Shown here piece after piece: positions 9,919 through 19,955 of a stretch of DNA of 32,954 nucleotides. Position 1 is the first letter of the stretch. Each line of letters opens with the position of its first letter. The notes beneath the pieces were generated by a model that was not told the DNA's origin, made no database searches, and saw only the letters and a list, made by a program, of their open reading frames with translations. Both the position numbers and the translations under genes were made by a program. Source of the stretch: Isohypsibius dastychi (Eukaryota; Tardigrada; Eutardigrada; Parachela; Isohypsibiidae). The DNA is taken from contig JAQIWT010000128.1 of NCBI GenBank assembly GCA_034696485.1, positions 1 to 32,954 of the forward strand, in the 5' to 3' direction.

Positions 9919-10094
9919 ATGACGACACTGCATTGTGGAACTCCAGGAGGTTGAACAATTTCACCAAAGATGATTTTGGCAGCGTCAACCGACAGTCGAT
10001 CAATGTTCCAGTCGTGATACCAGATCGCGTGGTCAATCTTCTTTTTCCTATACCGATTTTTTTTCTGATACCGATTAATATAATTCTGTATCAA
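9919..10094 (-). pseudogene. BTB-domain gene, exon part upstream of the LTR insertion
   Basis: The minus strand reads a coding-like frame (DHAIWYHDWNIDRLS, then FGEIVQPPGVPQCSVV) up to the LTR boundary. Removing the element and one copy of the ATGA duplication joins this in frame to bases 7026-7013 and a perfect donor. This portion therefore belongs to the same exon as the BTB relic at 6592-7026. Its own domain is not recognised. The exon's 5' limit is unclear; an acceptor-like tatag lies at about 10050. Confidence 0.55.
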
Positions 10095-10101
10095 TCGGTA
10101 T
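10068..10101. repeat. Short inverted repeat
   Basis: GATACCGATT and its exact complement AATCGGTATC are separated by about 14 bases. A hairpin is possible, but function is unknown. Confidence 0.5.
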
Positions 10102-10194
10102 CAAAACATAGCAGACTGGCTGTCAGAACAGTTGGTTTTACTCTCGATCCTGTTCTTAACACAGTTAGTAAACAAAAAACGACATTTGTGATGA

Positions 10195-10563
10195 ATGAAC
10201 ATTTTCAGTTGGAAAATTAGACATGGAAAACAAAAAAAGAAATCGATGTCTACCATCCAATTTCCGCTCCCACAGTCACAAAAAGCTCCGGAAACAGAAG
10301 GGCGAATCGCTCAACATTGTTCTGAACACTGCACAGACGTTTTTATGCCCAGCGTCTCAGCTCAATCAATCAAAACATCGTTCACTAACAAACATTTTCA
10401 TAATCAACTCAGACTGTTTACTCATGGTTCTCCTCCACAGCTCCGTCGTATGCTGACCGTGCTTCATCGGACAAGCAGAAATCAACAAATATCCGCTGGA
10501 ATCGTCCATATGGGTCTACAAATAGCCACCGAGATAAAAAACAGACGATACACGATAATTTAG
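10195..10563 (+). CDS. Unrecognised open frame
   Basis: About 120 codons, basic and glutamine/serine-rich (STIQFPLPQSQKAPETEG, later PQLRRMLTVLHRTS), following an acceptor-like attttcag at about 10209. It ends at UAG under the standard code. A second overlapping frame (10223-10456) is also open, so the coding frame is uncertain. Confidence 0.3.
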   Translation: MNIFSWKIRHGKQKKKSMSTIQFPLPQSQKAPETEGRIAQHCSEHCTDVFMPSVSAQSIKTSFTNKHFHNQLRLFTHGSPPQLRRMLTVLHRTSRNQQISAGIVHMGLQIATEIKNRRYTII

Positions 10564-10877
10564 CATCTTACATCCTAGTCTGGTAGCATATGTCTTAAAA
10601 ATGAATGATGAAATGGTCAGGAATCTCCACTCCATATTTTTTCAGATCTTTTACTCAAAAAGGCAGATCTGAATGTGCGTATTCTATCTCCGGGTCGACA
10701 TTATCAACATTCAAAGAAACGGGAGTTAAACCCGCGTCAAAAAACTCAGCAAGAAATGGCTTAACCTGTTAAAAAATTTTTTCGGTAGCCAAAACCTTCT
10801 GCACCAAATCCATGGTGTCAGCCTTGCTGTTCGCATCAGTAGTTTCAACGACAGGTCGCGCGCAACAAACTGTGTGG

Positions 10878-11897
10878 AAGTTAGATTTCGGCCATTCGTA
10901 TTCTGGGGTGCCGGCAACTCAGATCCATGACGCAGAAACACTCCATCTAAGCGATTTCCCTCTCTTAAATGCAGATTGTCGTTCAAAGTGTGAATACGGT
11001 GGAAACCGGAACTATCCAAGTTCCTCTGTACCAAATACGTCTCCTCAAGCTCGTTATACCCATCACAGAGACTTGGAAAATGGCTTTGCATACGATTTTC
11101 CGGTGTTGCATTGCTGTTCTGGAGCGGAATGGTTGAACCACCGTTTTTCACAGCAGCACATGTCAGAGCATGAGGCTGGGACAAGGGTCCATGAATGCTG
11201 TTCCACTGAGAACTGTCTTGTTCCCAATGCGGCGCACTGTGTGAGGAACAAATTTTCCCAGACGAGAATTGCAAACTGCTTCCCTGATATTTCGAGTGAT
11301 TGACGAAGGTTGATTGCTGACCATCCTGCTTCGATTGCAAACTACCGATCGTAGAAGAAACGTAGCCGGGAATATGCTCCATGCTACTGTCACGTGCCAA
11401 AATGTCACTGCTGGAATCCGAACAACAACCGTCATCTGTAACAAAATGCATCAGTGACATGTCTTGTTTTTTTGGAATTCATTCTTTTTAAAAATATGCG
11501 AAATTGCATGATCATATTCGGACAGCTTCAATAACCGAAAATAACATGGTTTTTCTATTTCAAACTCTTCTTCTATCTCTATCAAATTTGAGATGCATAC
11601 CAGTGCAACTCGGTCCAAAAGACGGATTACTGCCAATATCCGGTTCCATTCGGCGACCCAAGTGGTCAGTTTGACTAAACGCGGGACTCATATCTTCGAC
11701 TTCAGTGATTTAAGGAACCAAGCACGGATTATAAGTGCCTCGTAGAAATTGCATTCTGAAAATACTGATCAAAGGTTCGGTTGGAAGCGTCCAAAAAACA
11801 AACACTTACTCTGTCGGTGCTGAATCCCGATACGACTGTCCACGGTCAGCAATAACAGCTTGTCTATAGTATTAATCAATAATATGGCTGGCCTTCT
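10878..11897 (-). CDS. Three-exon gene, serine-rich protein, unrecognised
   Basis: Exons on the minus strand: about 11897-11810, 11755-11601 and 11435 downward. The introns of 54 and 165 bases have clear GTAAGT/GTATGC donors and TTTTCAG/TGTTACAG acceptors, and the phases agree. UAA occurs in frame at 11874-11872 and 11712-11710 (after NPCLVP, before ITEVEDM). Under the standard code translation would start at ATG 11691. The last exon is long, serine-, histidine- and glutamine-rich and low in hydrophobics, like an intrinsically disordered regulator. Its 3' end is unclear: after about 10878 another frame looks better (PVVETTDANSK, then VKPFLAEFF, ending at UGA), implying one more intron or a shift. 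No domain is recognised. Confidence 0.55.
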
Positions 11898-12257
11898 CTT
11901 AAAGGCGAAAAACATCAAGATGCACTCAGTCAGCATATTAAAATTTTTTATGAACAAAGTTATTTTTGAAGCACGCCTTCATTTGTATTTTGTAGCACCA
12001 AGAGACCAAACTGTTTGAAAATAAATCTCAATTGTATGCGATACGTAATGCAATAGATCACAACCCGTACATATGTTTTGAAATGCGTTATAGAGCCATA
12101 GACGGTCCACAAGCCATCAACCACAATTTCTGGTCCGCTGGCACAGCCACGCAGCAAAACTTGAAAAACAAAGTATTGCATGTAACTCACGTTCAAAGAT
12201 CCGTCGTGAATCCAGCGGCTTCAGCGTACAAGCACTAAGTAAAACAAATTTATTGTT

Positions 12258-12665
12258 TCACTTTTGCGCCAGAACAGGAAAAATAATGGTAAACAATGAA
12301 ACAACAACACGAACTAAGGCAACTGTGTAGTCGGGACTCGCTTGAATATCTCGTGACTTGACTCGTCCAGTCGATGTATGATTATTCTTGTTCTGTCGAA
12401 GATCCAGAACATCCAGAATCGAACGCGGCAAGGGTAATTTGCATTTCCACTCCGGCAAATCAGTTCGAGCATGGCCAAAAAAATGCTCCAAATTATCCAT
12501 CACTCCAGCCTTCAGGATCAAATCCTGATCTATATTCAGTGAGCTCTTGAAACGACGCAACCAAAGGATGAACTCATATAATCCACGACAAGTAATCGGT
12601 GAGCAGCAAATTCTCAAAACCTCATTTGTTTGATCACAATTCTTTGCGGCAATCAGCGTAGGGTT
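12258..12665 (-). CDS. Unrecognised exon, possibly transposase-related
   Basis: 136 codons are open from UGA to UGA with no other stop. The sequence has CRGLYEFILWLRRF, then MDNLEHFFGHARTD, and a hydrophobic C-terminus (VALVRVVVSLFTIIFPV). The NLEHFFGHAR piece faintly resembles the ENLFG(M/R)IR region near the end of P-element/THAP9-type transposases, but nothing else supports that. The C-terminal hydrophobic segment could be a membrane anchor. The first in-frame ATG is well inside, so an upstream exon is likely. Confidence 0.45.
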   Translation of the reverse strand, partial: NPTLIAAKNCDQTNEVLRICCSPITCRGLYEFILWLRRFKSSLNIDQDLILKAGVMDNLEHFFGHARTDLPEWKCKLPLPRSILDVLDLRQNKNNHTSTGRVKSRDIQASPDYTVALVRVVVSLFTIIFPVLAQK

Positions 12666-12668
12666 TCA

Positions 12669-13530
12669 CAAAATCAAAAAAGTTGATTGATACTACCCCA
12701 ACGACGTAATCTCTCCCCATACCTAGTTGTTCAAACATCCTTCCAGGCAGCCCTGGGTAGCAGTTAAACGTTCTAGTGCAGATGGCGTCAACGATGCGGT
12801 TTACTCACATTTACTTAAACAATACCTAGTGACCTCATCTCCTGTGACAAAAAAACTGCGTTAGATGTTGTTGTGTGGGATGATATTGTAGATCATAATA
12901 TGCAGCTACTACTTTGTGACCGCCACATGTGCCGCAAGAGATTAAGAACCCATTCACAGTAATAATGGGATTCAATTTGTATGCTCGACCCGATGTGCAT
13001 TTGAGAAAGATGTTATGATATACAGCAGGATCAAATCTGGAGTTTAATTTCTACTGTACATGGAAATGTGGTCAAACAAATCAAAGGAAATACCCCCATG
13101 CTGCACTGTTGGTTATCCTGGATTTATCCGAGCGATTGAAACACGCAAAAGTCATATTTCCACATTTGAGAAGACTCAGTGTAATCAGAATACGCTTTAA
13201 TATTGAAATCATCATAGTGGACTCTTGTTTGAAACAGGAGACGCCGACACATGGCAAGTAATAAGTTTAAAGACTCGAGATACGTAAATCGCCATAGCGA
13301 ATATTTAAGTGGGCGTATGTTTCAACAGAGTAAGGCCATTGACGCCTAACCTGTGTGCTCTACTAGACTACAAAAACCACAAGCGGCGAATTCCCAGTTA
13401 CTGACCTCATAAGTTTGTTGGTCTGCCGAGCCTAGGACGTTCTTAGTCTCTGTCAGCGCTGTAACTCATTTTTCCCGTTCTCGCTGTCAAAATATCTCGA
13501 ACTAAACTAGTCCCAAAACAGAGTATTCAG
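12669..13530. other. No gene seen
   Basis: About 860 bases with no long frame, no good splice-flanked exon and no repeat in either strand. Confidence 0.5.
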
Positions 13531-13540
13531 GTTATCACTG

Positions 13541-14036
13541 CAACAGAAGCGAAGCAAGCTGTTTAAGGTAAGGTTTGTGACAAAACGGCAGCTTGCAGTG
13601 AAATCTGAGGCTGAGTTGGATGCCACAATGACCCGGAAGTACCCAGGTAGTTGAAATACGATTTTTGTTGTTGATGGTAAACGGTGTATTTAAAGTTGGC
13701 AGTCGTTTAATGCGATATCGACCAGGCGAAGCATCAATTCAGGATATTCGCCGATACCAAAACTCGACCGAGCATCAAAAAGTTGCCGTTTCATCGTTCG
13801 GTCCGCAAAATTGCACAAGACATGGGTTGCGATATGCGTTTTCAAGCTTTATCATTAATTGCACTGCAGGTATTGGTTATCTGACAATTCCATTTTGTTT
13901 GCACGGATATGTATGTAATGAGGGAGCGACTGAGAGTTATTTGTTCGGCCCTTTTGAGGACAAACAATTGTTTGCCATCCACGAAAAACAAGTGACCGTG
14001 ATGGAGAAGAATATGCAGCTTGCACGACGCATTTGA
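13541..14036 (+). CDS. Divergent histone H3-fold protein, possible centromeric H3
   Basis: Exons end at 13567 (5' limit unclear), then 13592-13646, 13696-13869 and 13923-14036, with phases agreeing. The fold is unmistakable: [20 protein letters not shown], then [29 protein letters not shown], and after the last intron [12 protein letters not shown] and QLARRI before UGA. The tail lacks the ARTKQTARKS start of canonical H3 and instead reads [19 protein letters not shown] divergent tail and core are typical of centromeric H3, but loop 1 has ordinary H3 length. One base is out of frame between STE and KKLPF (about 13775), so this may be a pseudogene or carry a sequencing indel. Stopping at ARRI, without the usual RGER, is short. 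H3 packages DNA in nucleosomes. Confidence 0.7.
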
Positions 14037-14309
14037 GGGGAGAAAAGGCTACTGAAATCATAGATTTTGTTCGTTGTGTTGTTTTCGGAATAACAGCGGT
14101 TGTGTCGTTGCTTCTAATGATTGTTTTATCATTTTGCAGTGGGGTAAACAATGGATGGTTTAATTGACTGCATTTTACAGCCCTTGACTGCTAACGATAC
14201 CGGTACAGGCTATGAATGTAGTAGTGGTACAATTTCGCTTTTCGGTTCTGTTTAACTACCAGTGATAGCGCACAGTTGTATCAGATTCAGAACCAGAGCT
14301 CGCCTGAAT

Positions 14310-14583
14310 AAGACCAAAACTTATTGTGGTTCCAACTGTCGATTTGTTATCAAGACACAAATCTCGTGAATTGACACACATGTGTGGTTTAGCATTTAGT
14401 CCACAATTCATGCTACACAGTATTACATGCTTGACCAGTGACCACGCGCCGCTTCGCACTGTCTGTTGCCATATTCAGCAGGGACTCCTTCTCCACTCTT
14501 GCAGCTACTGGTCCTTTTACTGTTGCTTAAACCAAAGGAATAAAATCATACCTGCCCAAAACGTTCTATTCTTCGAGTATTAA
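14310..14583 (+). CDS. Possible WD-repeat-like fragment
   Basis: The frame reads PKLIVVPTVDLLSRHKSREL, then HMCGLAFSPQFML, a phrase resembling a WD40 blade (CGLAFSPDG). The C-terminal part is cysteine-rich and less convincing. It ends at UAA under the standard code. No neighbouring blades were found, so the assignment is weak. Confidence 0.25.
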
Positions 14584-14784
14584 AGGACAAGTGAGCACAA
14601 GAACACGAATTAGTAGCGCATCGGTCGAGAAAATACTGTCGAAATCAGTCGGGCCATCACCAGAGATAAGTTAAGTCCGAAACAACAGCAAAATGAAATA
14701 GCGCCCACCTAGTTCTACTGGATACATGTGCGAATTAGAACATTTCTATACACTTCACAAGTTCAATGATTGTGTGCATAAAAA

Positions 14785-15189
14785 TTGTTCAAAGTTGCAC
14801 TGGAGGCCAAAACCAAAACAGAAGACAATATATGGCGGTCCATCGCACGACGGAAAAGTTTCCCAAAGCGTTATATTCATAAGAACGGAAAGGATAGTAA
14901 AGCTATATTCGTTGCTTTTGAACCTAACAAAGGTTCCCAAACCGAACTCAGCGACGCTGTCAGCCTTGCTGTATTCCTGTTTTTGATTTCCGCTAATTGA
15001 TTTCTACGTTTTTTGAAATCCGCAGTGTCAGATGCTGGAAGATAAACTGGAGACTGTGGTGGCAAACTCTGCACTGCAGGAAAGAGCACCGAAAATTCAA
15101 CAGATATGTCTCGTTAGAATAAGATAGGAGATTAAATTGGGCAAATCAGTAGAGGTGAAGCTGGACATCAGAAAACCAACGAGGCATGA
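14785..15189 (+). CDS. Two-exon gene, unrecognised, three UAA/UAG in the second exon
   Basis: Exon 14785-14932 (VALEAKTKTEDNIWRSIARR, then KNGKDSKAIFVAFEPNK) splices over a 93-base intron (14933-15025, acceptor atccgcag) in phase to 15026-15189. The second exon reads SDAGR, UAA (15043), TGDCGGKLCTAGKSTENSTDMSR, UAG (15115), NKIGD, UAA (15133), IGQISRGEAGHQKTNEA and UGA (15187-15189). The codon pattern is strongly coding on both sides of all three. The product is small, charged and hydrophilic. The 5' end is open beyond 14785 if another UAA is sense. Confidence 0.5.
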
Positions 15190-15611
15190 CAGCCGCGGAT
15201 CTACCGGGTTTACCGAGGACGGGAAGGGTTAAAAACATGATTGTTGAACGCTAGTTAAACATCACTGAGGATCAAAATCTTTTGTTTTGCTTTCAAAGCC
15301 CGCGCGAAAATAATTGAACTGGCACTGCATAGTTGATGAGAGCGTTCTAACACAATGAGGAGGAATGAACTGCTCGTTGGCAAGTCTGGCTCGCAGCGAC
15401 TATGGTTTACCAGATCGACAATGCTTTCTGCAAAGTTCGAGGTGTTTTGAGAACATTCTGTGTATTGTTGTGCACAAAAGATGCTCTAGGAGCTGGTCAG
15501 GAATGACCAGAATGCCGCCATCGGTGTGGCATAGCACCTCAGAAGTTCTAGCTTGCCACAAAAGCGTTTTCAGTTTCGGCACTCTTGTTCAATCATCTCT
15601 GACACAAGCAT

Positions 15612-15830
15612 GCCTAAGAAACGAATTCGTATCCTCGAAACAACAGAGAAACAGAAACTTAAAGAGGAGACCACTCTATGTGGTATTTCAAAGTGTTCTC
15701 CCGCCAGATGATTCTATAGCACGTATCTCTTACAGCAAATATTATCCTGGAAAACTATCGATGCTCAAGTTGTTGCCGATAACAGCCTTGAGTATGTCAG
15801 CGCTGAATAAGGTGTCAAATGAGCAACGTT
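15612..15830 (+). CDS. Possible small gene, basic N-terminus
   Basis: An ATG at 15612 starts MPKKRIRILETTEKQKLKEE, a short basic helix. Farther down another frame has a strong coding pattern (LLQQILSWKTIDAQVVADNS), meets UAA in SAE-UAA-GVK and stops at UGA. A splice between the two is likely, but I could not fix the phase. A longer competing frame spans 15365-15880. No family is recognised. Confidence 0.3.
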
Positions 15831-15889
15831 GGCCTTCCTCATATGATTTGAATCAGCTGGAATTTAGGGATTCCCCGTAATTCAAAGGT

Positions 15890-16470
15890 AACATCAATCC
15901 TGCATCAATTACCACTAAGCGTGAAACCTGGGCAGAAACGAAGAAATCACGGTATACAAAAGAGTCGACGACATCTCCAGTGATTAGAATCAGCTTAACC
16001 AGTAGTTTTCCTCCTCGTTAACGAGACAACGGAATCATTCTTTGTGGCTATGGAGAATTTTAAATTTTTTTCGCATTTTCACTCTGCCATCCTGATGACA
16101 CGGTTCAGTCGCCTTTTGTGCGCAATATTTTGAATGGAATGTATTCAGTGGAAGCCTGTTCTTCATTCAACACCAGGATTGCTATAATCTCAAGGCTGTG
16201 GATTTGACGATCGTTCCTCCTGGGAACATCATTTGTATAATTCGAAACTCACCGAAAAAACTATAGACTCAACCTTTTTTGTAAAAGAAGGCGTTGTCAT
16301 AAAAAAAATTGTTCATGAGAATAACGTGAGAAAAATGAATGACATCAGACTTCCGCAGTCAACAAAGATGTCCGGGCAGGCCGGCGATACCTGCTCCACT
16401 TGACCACAGCGACCAAACGCGACGATCATATACGGAATTTAAAGTGAAAATGTCAGCAAATAGTTCCGTT
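15890..16470. other. No gene seen
   Basis: About 580 bases without a convincing frame or repeat. Confidence 0.45.
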
Positions 16471-17118
16471 TGAACTTCATTTCATCTGGTTATTCCAAGT
16501 TTTGACTGTATCAAAAGGATGAACAAATGTCCTTCTGTCCCCCTGGACACCCATATTGACGGACTCACAGACAGCTTTGAGTTACGATCGCAGCTTTTCT
16601 CGTCTCGCCATGTTGAGTCGCGCGTGAAATTCTGTCAGCTACTCCGCGAGTGCCAATCGGTCCTAATCAGTAGACCCACTCACCGTTATGGTCAAAGGCG
16701 GCCTCATCTCTGCTAGGAAAATGACCAAGTTGAAATTCTTGAAGCAAGATTGGCAGTTCATGGCGACATGATCCTAATCTGCAATATGACACCCAAGCCA
16801 TCTTCTGTGTTGGATTAGACACGATTCATGGCAGGAAGTACAATCACCCACCTTGTCCCGAAGATAATCTCGAGCTTTACAGGGTATCTTCATTAAAGAA
16901 AATGACATCAACCACGGGAGAAATATTTTGGAGCTTCAGACTTCGGGGAAGGTTATCCAAAGATCTGTGTGAATTGCTGCCAGGATTTTGATGTTTGCGA
17001 CGTCACCGGCCTATACCCAAAATTCGGTGCCGGACAGAGTTTGAGAAAAATGACCGTTAGACAGTAACCGTTTTTGATTAAAACTGGAGTCGAATTTCAA
17101 CGACAAGTGTTTTCATGA
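16471..17118 (+). CDS. Unrecognised protein with four in-frame UAA/UAG
   Basis: One frame stays coding-like from just after UGA near 16470 to UGA 17116-17118. ATG at 16519 is a plausible start. In-frame UAG lies at 16714 and 16816 and UAA at 16894 and 17065. The codon pattern is coding throughout, for example ENDQVEILEARLAVHGDMI right after the first UAG. A UGA at 16903-16905 is also internal: the sequence after it (EKYFGASDFGEGYPKICVNC and onward) is again coding-like with a CxxC-type cysteine cluster. So either the gene ends at 16905 and another exon follows, or UGA can also be read through. No family is recognised. No indel is needed over about 600 bases. Confidence 0.5.
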
Positions 17119-17323
17119 TCGGTGCATTGTTGTTAATTTTTTGCAAGTCATGGAAAAACAGCCTGTGTCGGCTTTCTGCGAAACTGATCACGATTTACCA
17201 ATTGTATAAGGGCTTGTGAACTCATTCTAACGGGTTTTGCATGTTACGGCAACGTGCACTCATAAGGTTCAGTGAAATGAAAGTATTAATGACGGATAAT
17301 CCACGCTTTGTCATTTTAGAAAG

Positions 17324-17491
17324 ATGCTGCTGTTGATACTTCTGTTGATACTTCTGTTGATACTTCTGTTGATACTTCTGTTGATACTTCTTCTAGTCGT
17401 GTCCAGTGGACATTCTACGTCCAACTTATTCAGTGAATGGTCAAACTTTATGAGCAACGGTTGCAGTCGACTAGGAATTGACTCTTGTTGA
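17324..17491 (+). CDS. Secreted peptide start with a repeat-built signal peptide
   Basis: ATG at 17324 follows an acceptor-like tcattttag by four bases. The first 24 residues are almost pure Leu/Ile in four-residue units (LLLI five times), then VVSSGHS, a good signal-peptidase site. The mature part is short, with two cysteines, and UGA stands at 17489-17491. The frame is the same as the next coding region (17516-17752). A donor at about 17442 and the acceptor acacccag at 17503 would join them in phase and skip the UGA pair, making this the first exon of one secreted protein. Confidence 0.55.
   Translation: MLLLILLLILLLILLLILLLILLLVVSSGHSTSNLFSEWSNFMSNGCSRLGIDSC
17330..17393 (+). repeat. 12-bp minisatellite, about five copies
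   Basis: GTTGATACTTCT is repeated about five times without error. Because 12 is a multiple of three, each unit adds Leu-Leu-Ile-Leu to the signal peptide without changing frame. Confidence 0.92.
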
Positions 17492-17515
17492 TGAACACCC
17501 AGGCAATCTTCAACA

Positions 17516-17752
17516 ATGAGATTTCATGGTGGAAGAGAGATAAATCACTGTCCCCCCTCCGCCCGCAAAATCAACGTACATCAAAGTGGTGATTTGGCTG
17601 TTATTTCGATGCAATCATTGAAGCTCATGCTTCTCGTGTCACGCAAGACAAAATTTGAGAGTGCAAAAAGTACAGCTTGCTAAATCAACCTGAAAAATGA
17701 AGGAACACTTGCTGGTGTCCTCCGCAGTGTTTGTGCGGAGCCAAAATTATGA
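17516..17752 (+). CDS. Unrecognised protein with one in-frame UAA
   Basis: ATG 17516 to UGA 17750-17752, 78 codons, uninterrupted except UAA at 17681-17683 between STAC and INLKNEG. The codon pattern is coding on both sides. The sequence has REINHCPPSARKINVHQSGD, a hydrophobic LKLMLLV and a charged tail. It probably continues the secreted protein beginning at 17324. No family is recognised. Confidence 0.5.
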
Positions 17753-18051
17753 CAAATATTGATGCTTGAAGGCCAGTGCGCAAATGGAAGTTGATGAAAC
17801 AATTTTAGTTTGCCGAGCCACACAGCATGTTAGCAATAGTTCAGGGAACGTGTTTATTACTTCATGAAAAAAGTGAGGTACATAACTCTGTACGAACTCT
17901 GTAGCAGTGAACTTGATTGCCTCAGTCGATTAGTGAGAGTTGGATGAAAAATGAGTTGACATCGTTTCACCATAACGGGGTATGCTCTATTATTCAACAC
18001 GCTCATCTGACAGACTGACTCAGTCAACAGCCGGTAAATAACAACAGGAGG

Positions 18052-18270
18052 ATGGAGAAGTCCACCAATAATGTACCTTAGTAAGAACCGATGGTCACCA
18101 TTCTCAGTTCTTTACTTTTCATGGGAACGATGACAGTAACGGAAGTCGTTCATGAATGCCTGCTCGTAAACTGTTTGTTCTCATTATTCCCTTCGTGCCC
18201 CAAATTGGGACACAACCTGCCTCATACAGCAGCATCTCATGGAACGCTTGATATGACTTCGAGTCTCTGA
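18052..18270 (+). CDS. Small protein with adjacent UAG and UAA codons
   Basis: ATG 18052 begins MEKSTNNVP. UAG 18079-18081 and UAA 18082-18084 follow back to back, and the frame continues EPMVTILSSLLFMGTMTVTE and onward to UGA 18268-18270. The codon pattern is coding before and after the pair. The product is about 72 residues with a central hydrophobic stretch that could be a membrane segment, and four cysteines. An ATG at 18091 could serve as the start under the standard code. No family is recognised. Confidence 0.45.
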
Positions 18271-18360
18271 TGCATCAGCCACTTGACGAATGAAGTTGGA
18301 ACAACAAAAAACCCCTCGAAGTTGAAAACCGGCCTGTTACTGGGATGACGAAAGAGATGA

Positions 18361-18987
18361 TTGGCAGTTACCTTAAGCTTTCAGCTCTGGACACCTGGAA
18401 AGTGCGACAGTTTTACAATTGTGGATCACATCGAACAAGTACGATCAAAAACATTGGTAAATTCTTTTTGTTTAATTTTAATAAGTTACCACAGGATGAT
18501 GGCTATCGCCAAAACACAATTTGAGCTTCAGTGTCACCGCCAAACCACAGGGTGGCACACTCCGACTGTATGCAACGACCTGCCACTTTTTGCATGCCAA
18601 TCCATCCCTATCTGCGTGTAGGAGGCAAAAAAAGGCTTTCAACATAAAATTGGTCATGAAACGCGGACGATAACAAAAGTTGCAGGGCTGTTGCATCCTC
18701 TGAGAGGACAGATTAGAGACCGGTTCAGATAAATTGAACTGGAACTCCTCGGGCTAATGGGGATGTATATTTTCCTTAGTTTGATGAACCGGGCTTCTCC
18801 GGGTTTCTCCGGTCAGGGACTACGTGATTTATCGATAGATTCGGTAGTGAATCAAAACCCAATCGGTGATTCTTCGGAAGTAACATCACGGGAATTGTTT
18901 CCGTTTGTTCGTGGAGTGCGCTAATTCAACGCACTGTTTTACGCTTGTTCCGGAAGAGTTATGGTAGTGGTAATTTGTGAAGTCTGA
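18361..18987 (+). CDS. Unrecognised protein, clearest from 18622, three in-frame UAA/UAG
   Basis: One frame is free of UGA for 208 codons to UGA 18985-18987, with UAG at 18619 and UAA at 18730 and 18922. The part from 18622 has a strong coding pattern (GFQHKIGHETRTITKVAG, then RFR-UAA-IELELLGLMGMYIFLSL). The 5' part is less sure: acceptor ctttcag at 18381 and a possible 38-base intron at about 18458-18495 would switch frame there. Hydrophobic LLGLMGMYIFLSL may be a membrane helix. No domain is recognised. Confidence 0.4.
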
Positions 18988-19034
18988 AAGTTCGCTGACG
19001 AACAGAAGCACATTCTCATCACGAAACACATTTT

Positions 19035-19955
19035 GTGGTATCAATCATTGTCAAAATCCTCGAAGTTCAGGAGTTTCAGATCTCAAGCTTTTCACTGAAT
19101 GATCTCGAGAAGAATTCCGGAATAAAGATCTGGACATTCAGGGAAGAGCCGAGACACAAGTCTTCTTGGCTCACAACTCAGACCACTACACTTGTTCACT
19201 GTATCTTGGAGCAAGTGGTTCTACCCCAAGAGACGGAAACTAGCCTCATCTTTTCCGCCAGCGGTGCACTTGGAAATGGTCGTAAAAGTTGGTTTTCTGA
19301 CTTACATCTGGGTTTCTTCGGAACTCATCGATCTTAAACCATACAATGCTTCTCCGTTCGTCACCAGAAGTGGACTTCTTTCCCCGGTCGAATGTTTCCG
19401 AGTTTGAATTCGTGATCCCACCGTCAGACGGAATTCATAGTAAGTATCAATCGCTTGTGTTCACCGGATTGCGCGTGCAACGAATGTGTTCCATAGACTA
19501 CTCTTCCCAACATCGTCAGCGAATATGAAGGTGTCTACATTTTTTATCTCTTGAACACTTCTTGTCCTGCTCCAGATATCAGTCCCTCTTCGATCATCCA
19601 AGTACTTCAGAGCATTCGTAAGCGACTCATGAAAAATCGCAACTTACTCACCACTTCTCGAGCCTCTCGCCTAATGACCAGAGTTTCTCTTACTTCGTCG
19701 TATGTTCTCACAATGTTTCAAAATTCCAACCTGGTGACAACCACACTTTCTTGAGTGGACGAAACACATCACTATGATCGAACTACTTGAGCTATTACAA
19801 CCAAAGCAACCACCACCAAGCCGTCAGAGGTGTGCAACACCCACTTCTATCCTAACTCTGACATGACTTCCCGACCAGCTTATCTTACTCTACTTTCCAA
19901 GATTTATTTTCGATTTCCACGGCAATCCGCTCCAGTTGCCCCGGATTTTTAGTGA
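19035..19955 (+). CDS. Multi-exon coding region, unrecognised
   Basis: Coding-like stretches follow one another: FSLNDLEKNSGIKIWTFREE at about 19095; another frame with SKWFYPKRRKLASSFPPAV; then VSEFEFVIPPSDGIH before a strong GTAAGT donor at 19441. An acceptor (ttccatag) at about 19498 opens a long frame (YEGVYIFYLLNTS, then RLMTRVSLTSSYVL). That frame meets UGA at 19752 and 19788, yet stays coding-like (KPSEVCNTHFYPNSDMTSR) to UAG-UGA at 19950-19955. Frames do not join cleanly at every junction, so introns or indels remain unresolved. The composition suggests an extracellular or secreted protein rich in Thr/Ser. Confidence 0.35.
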
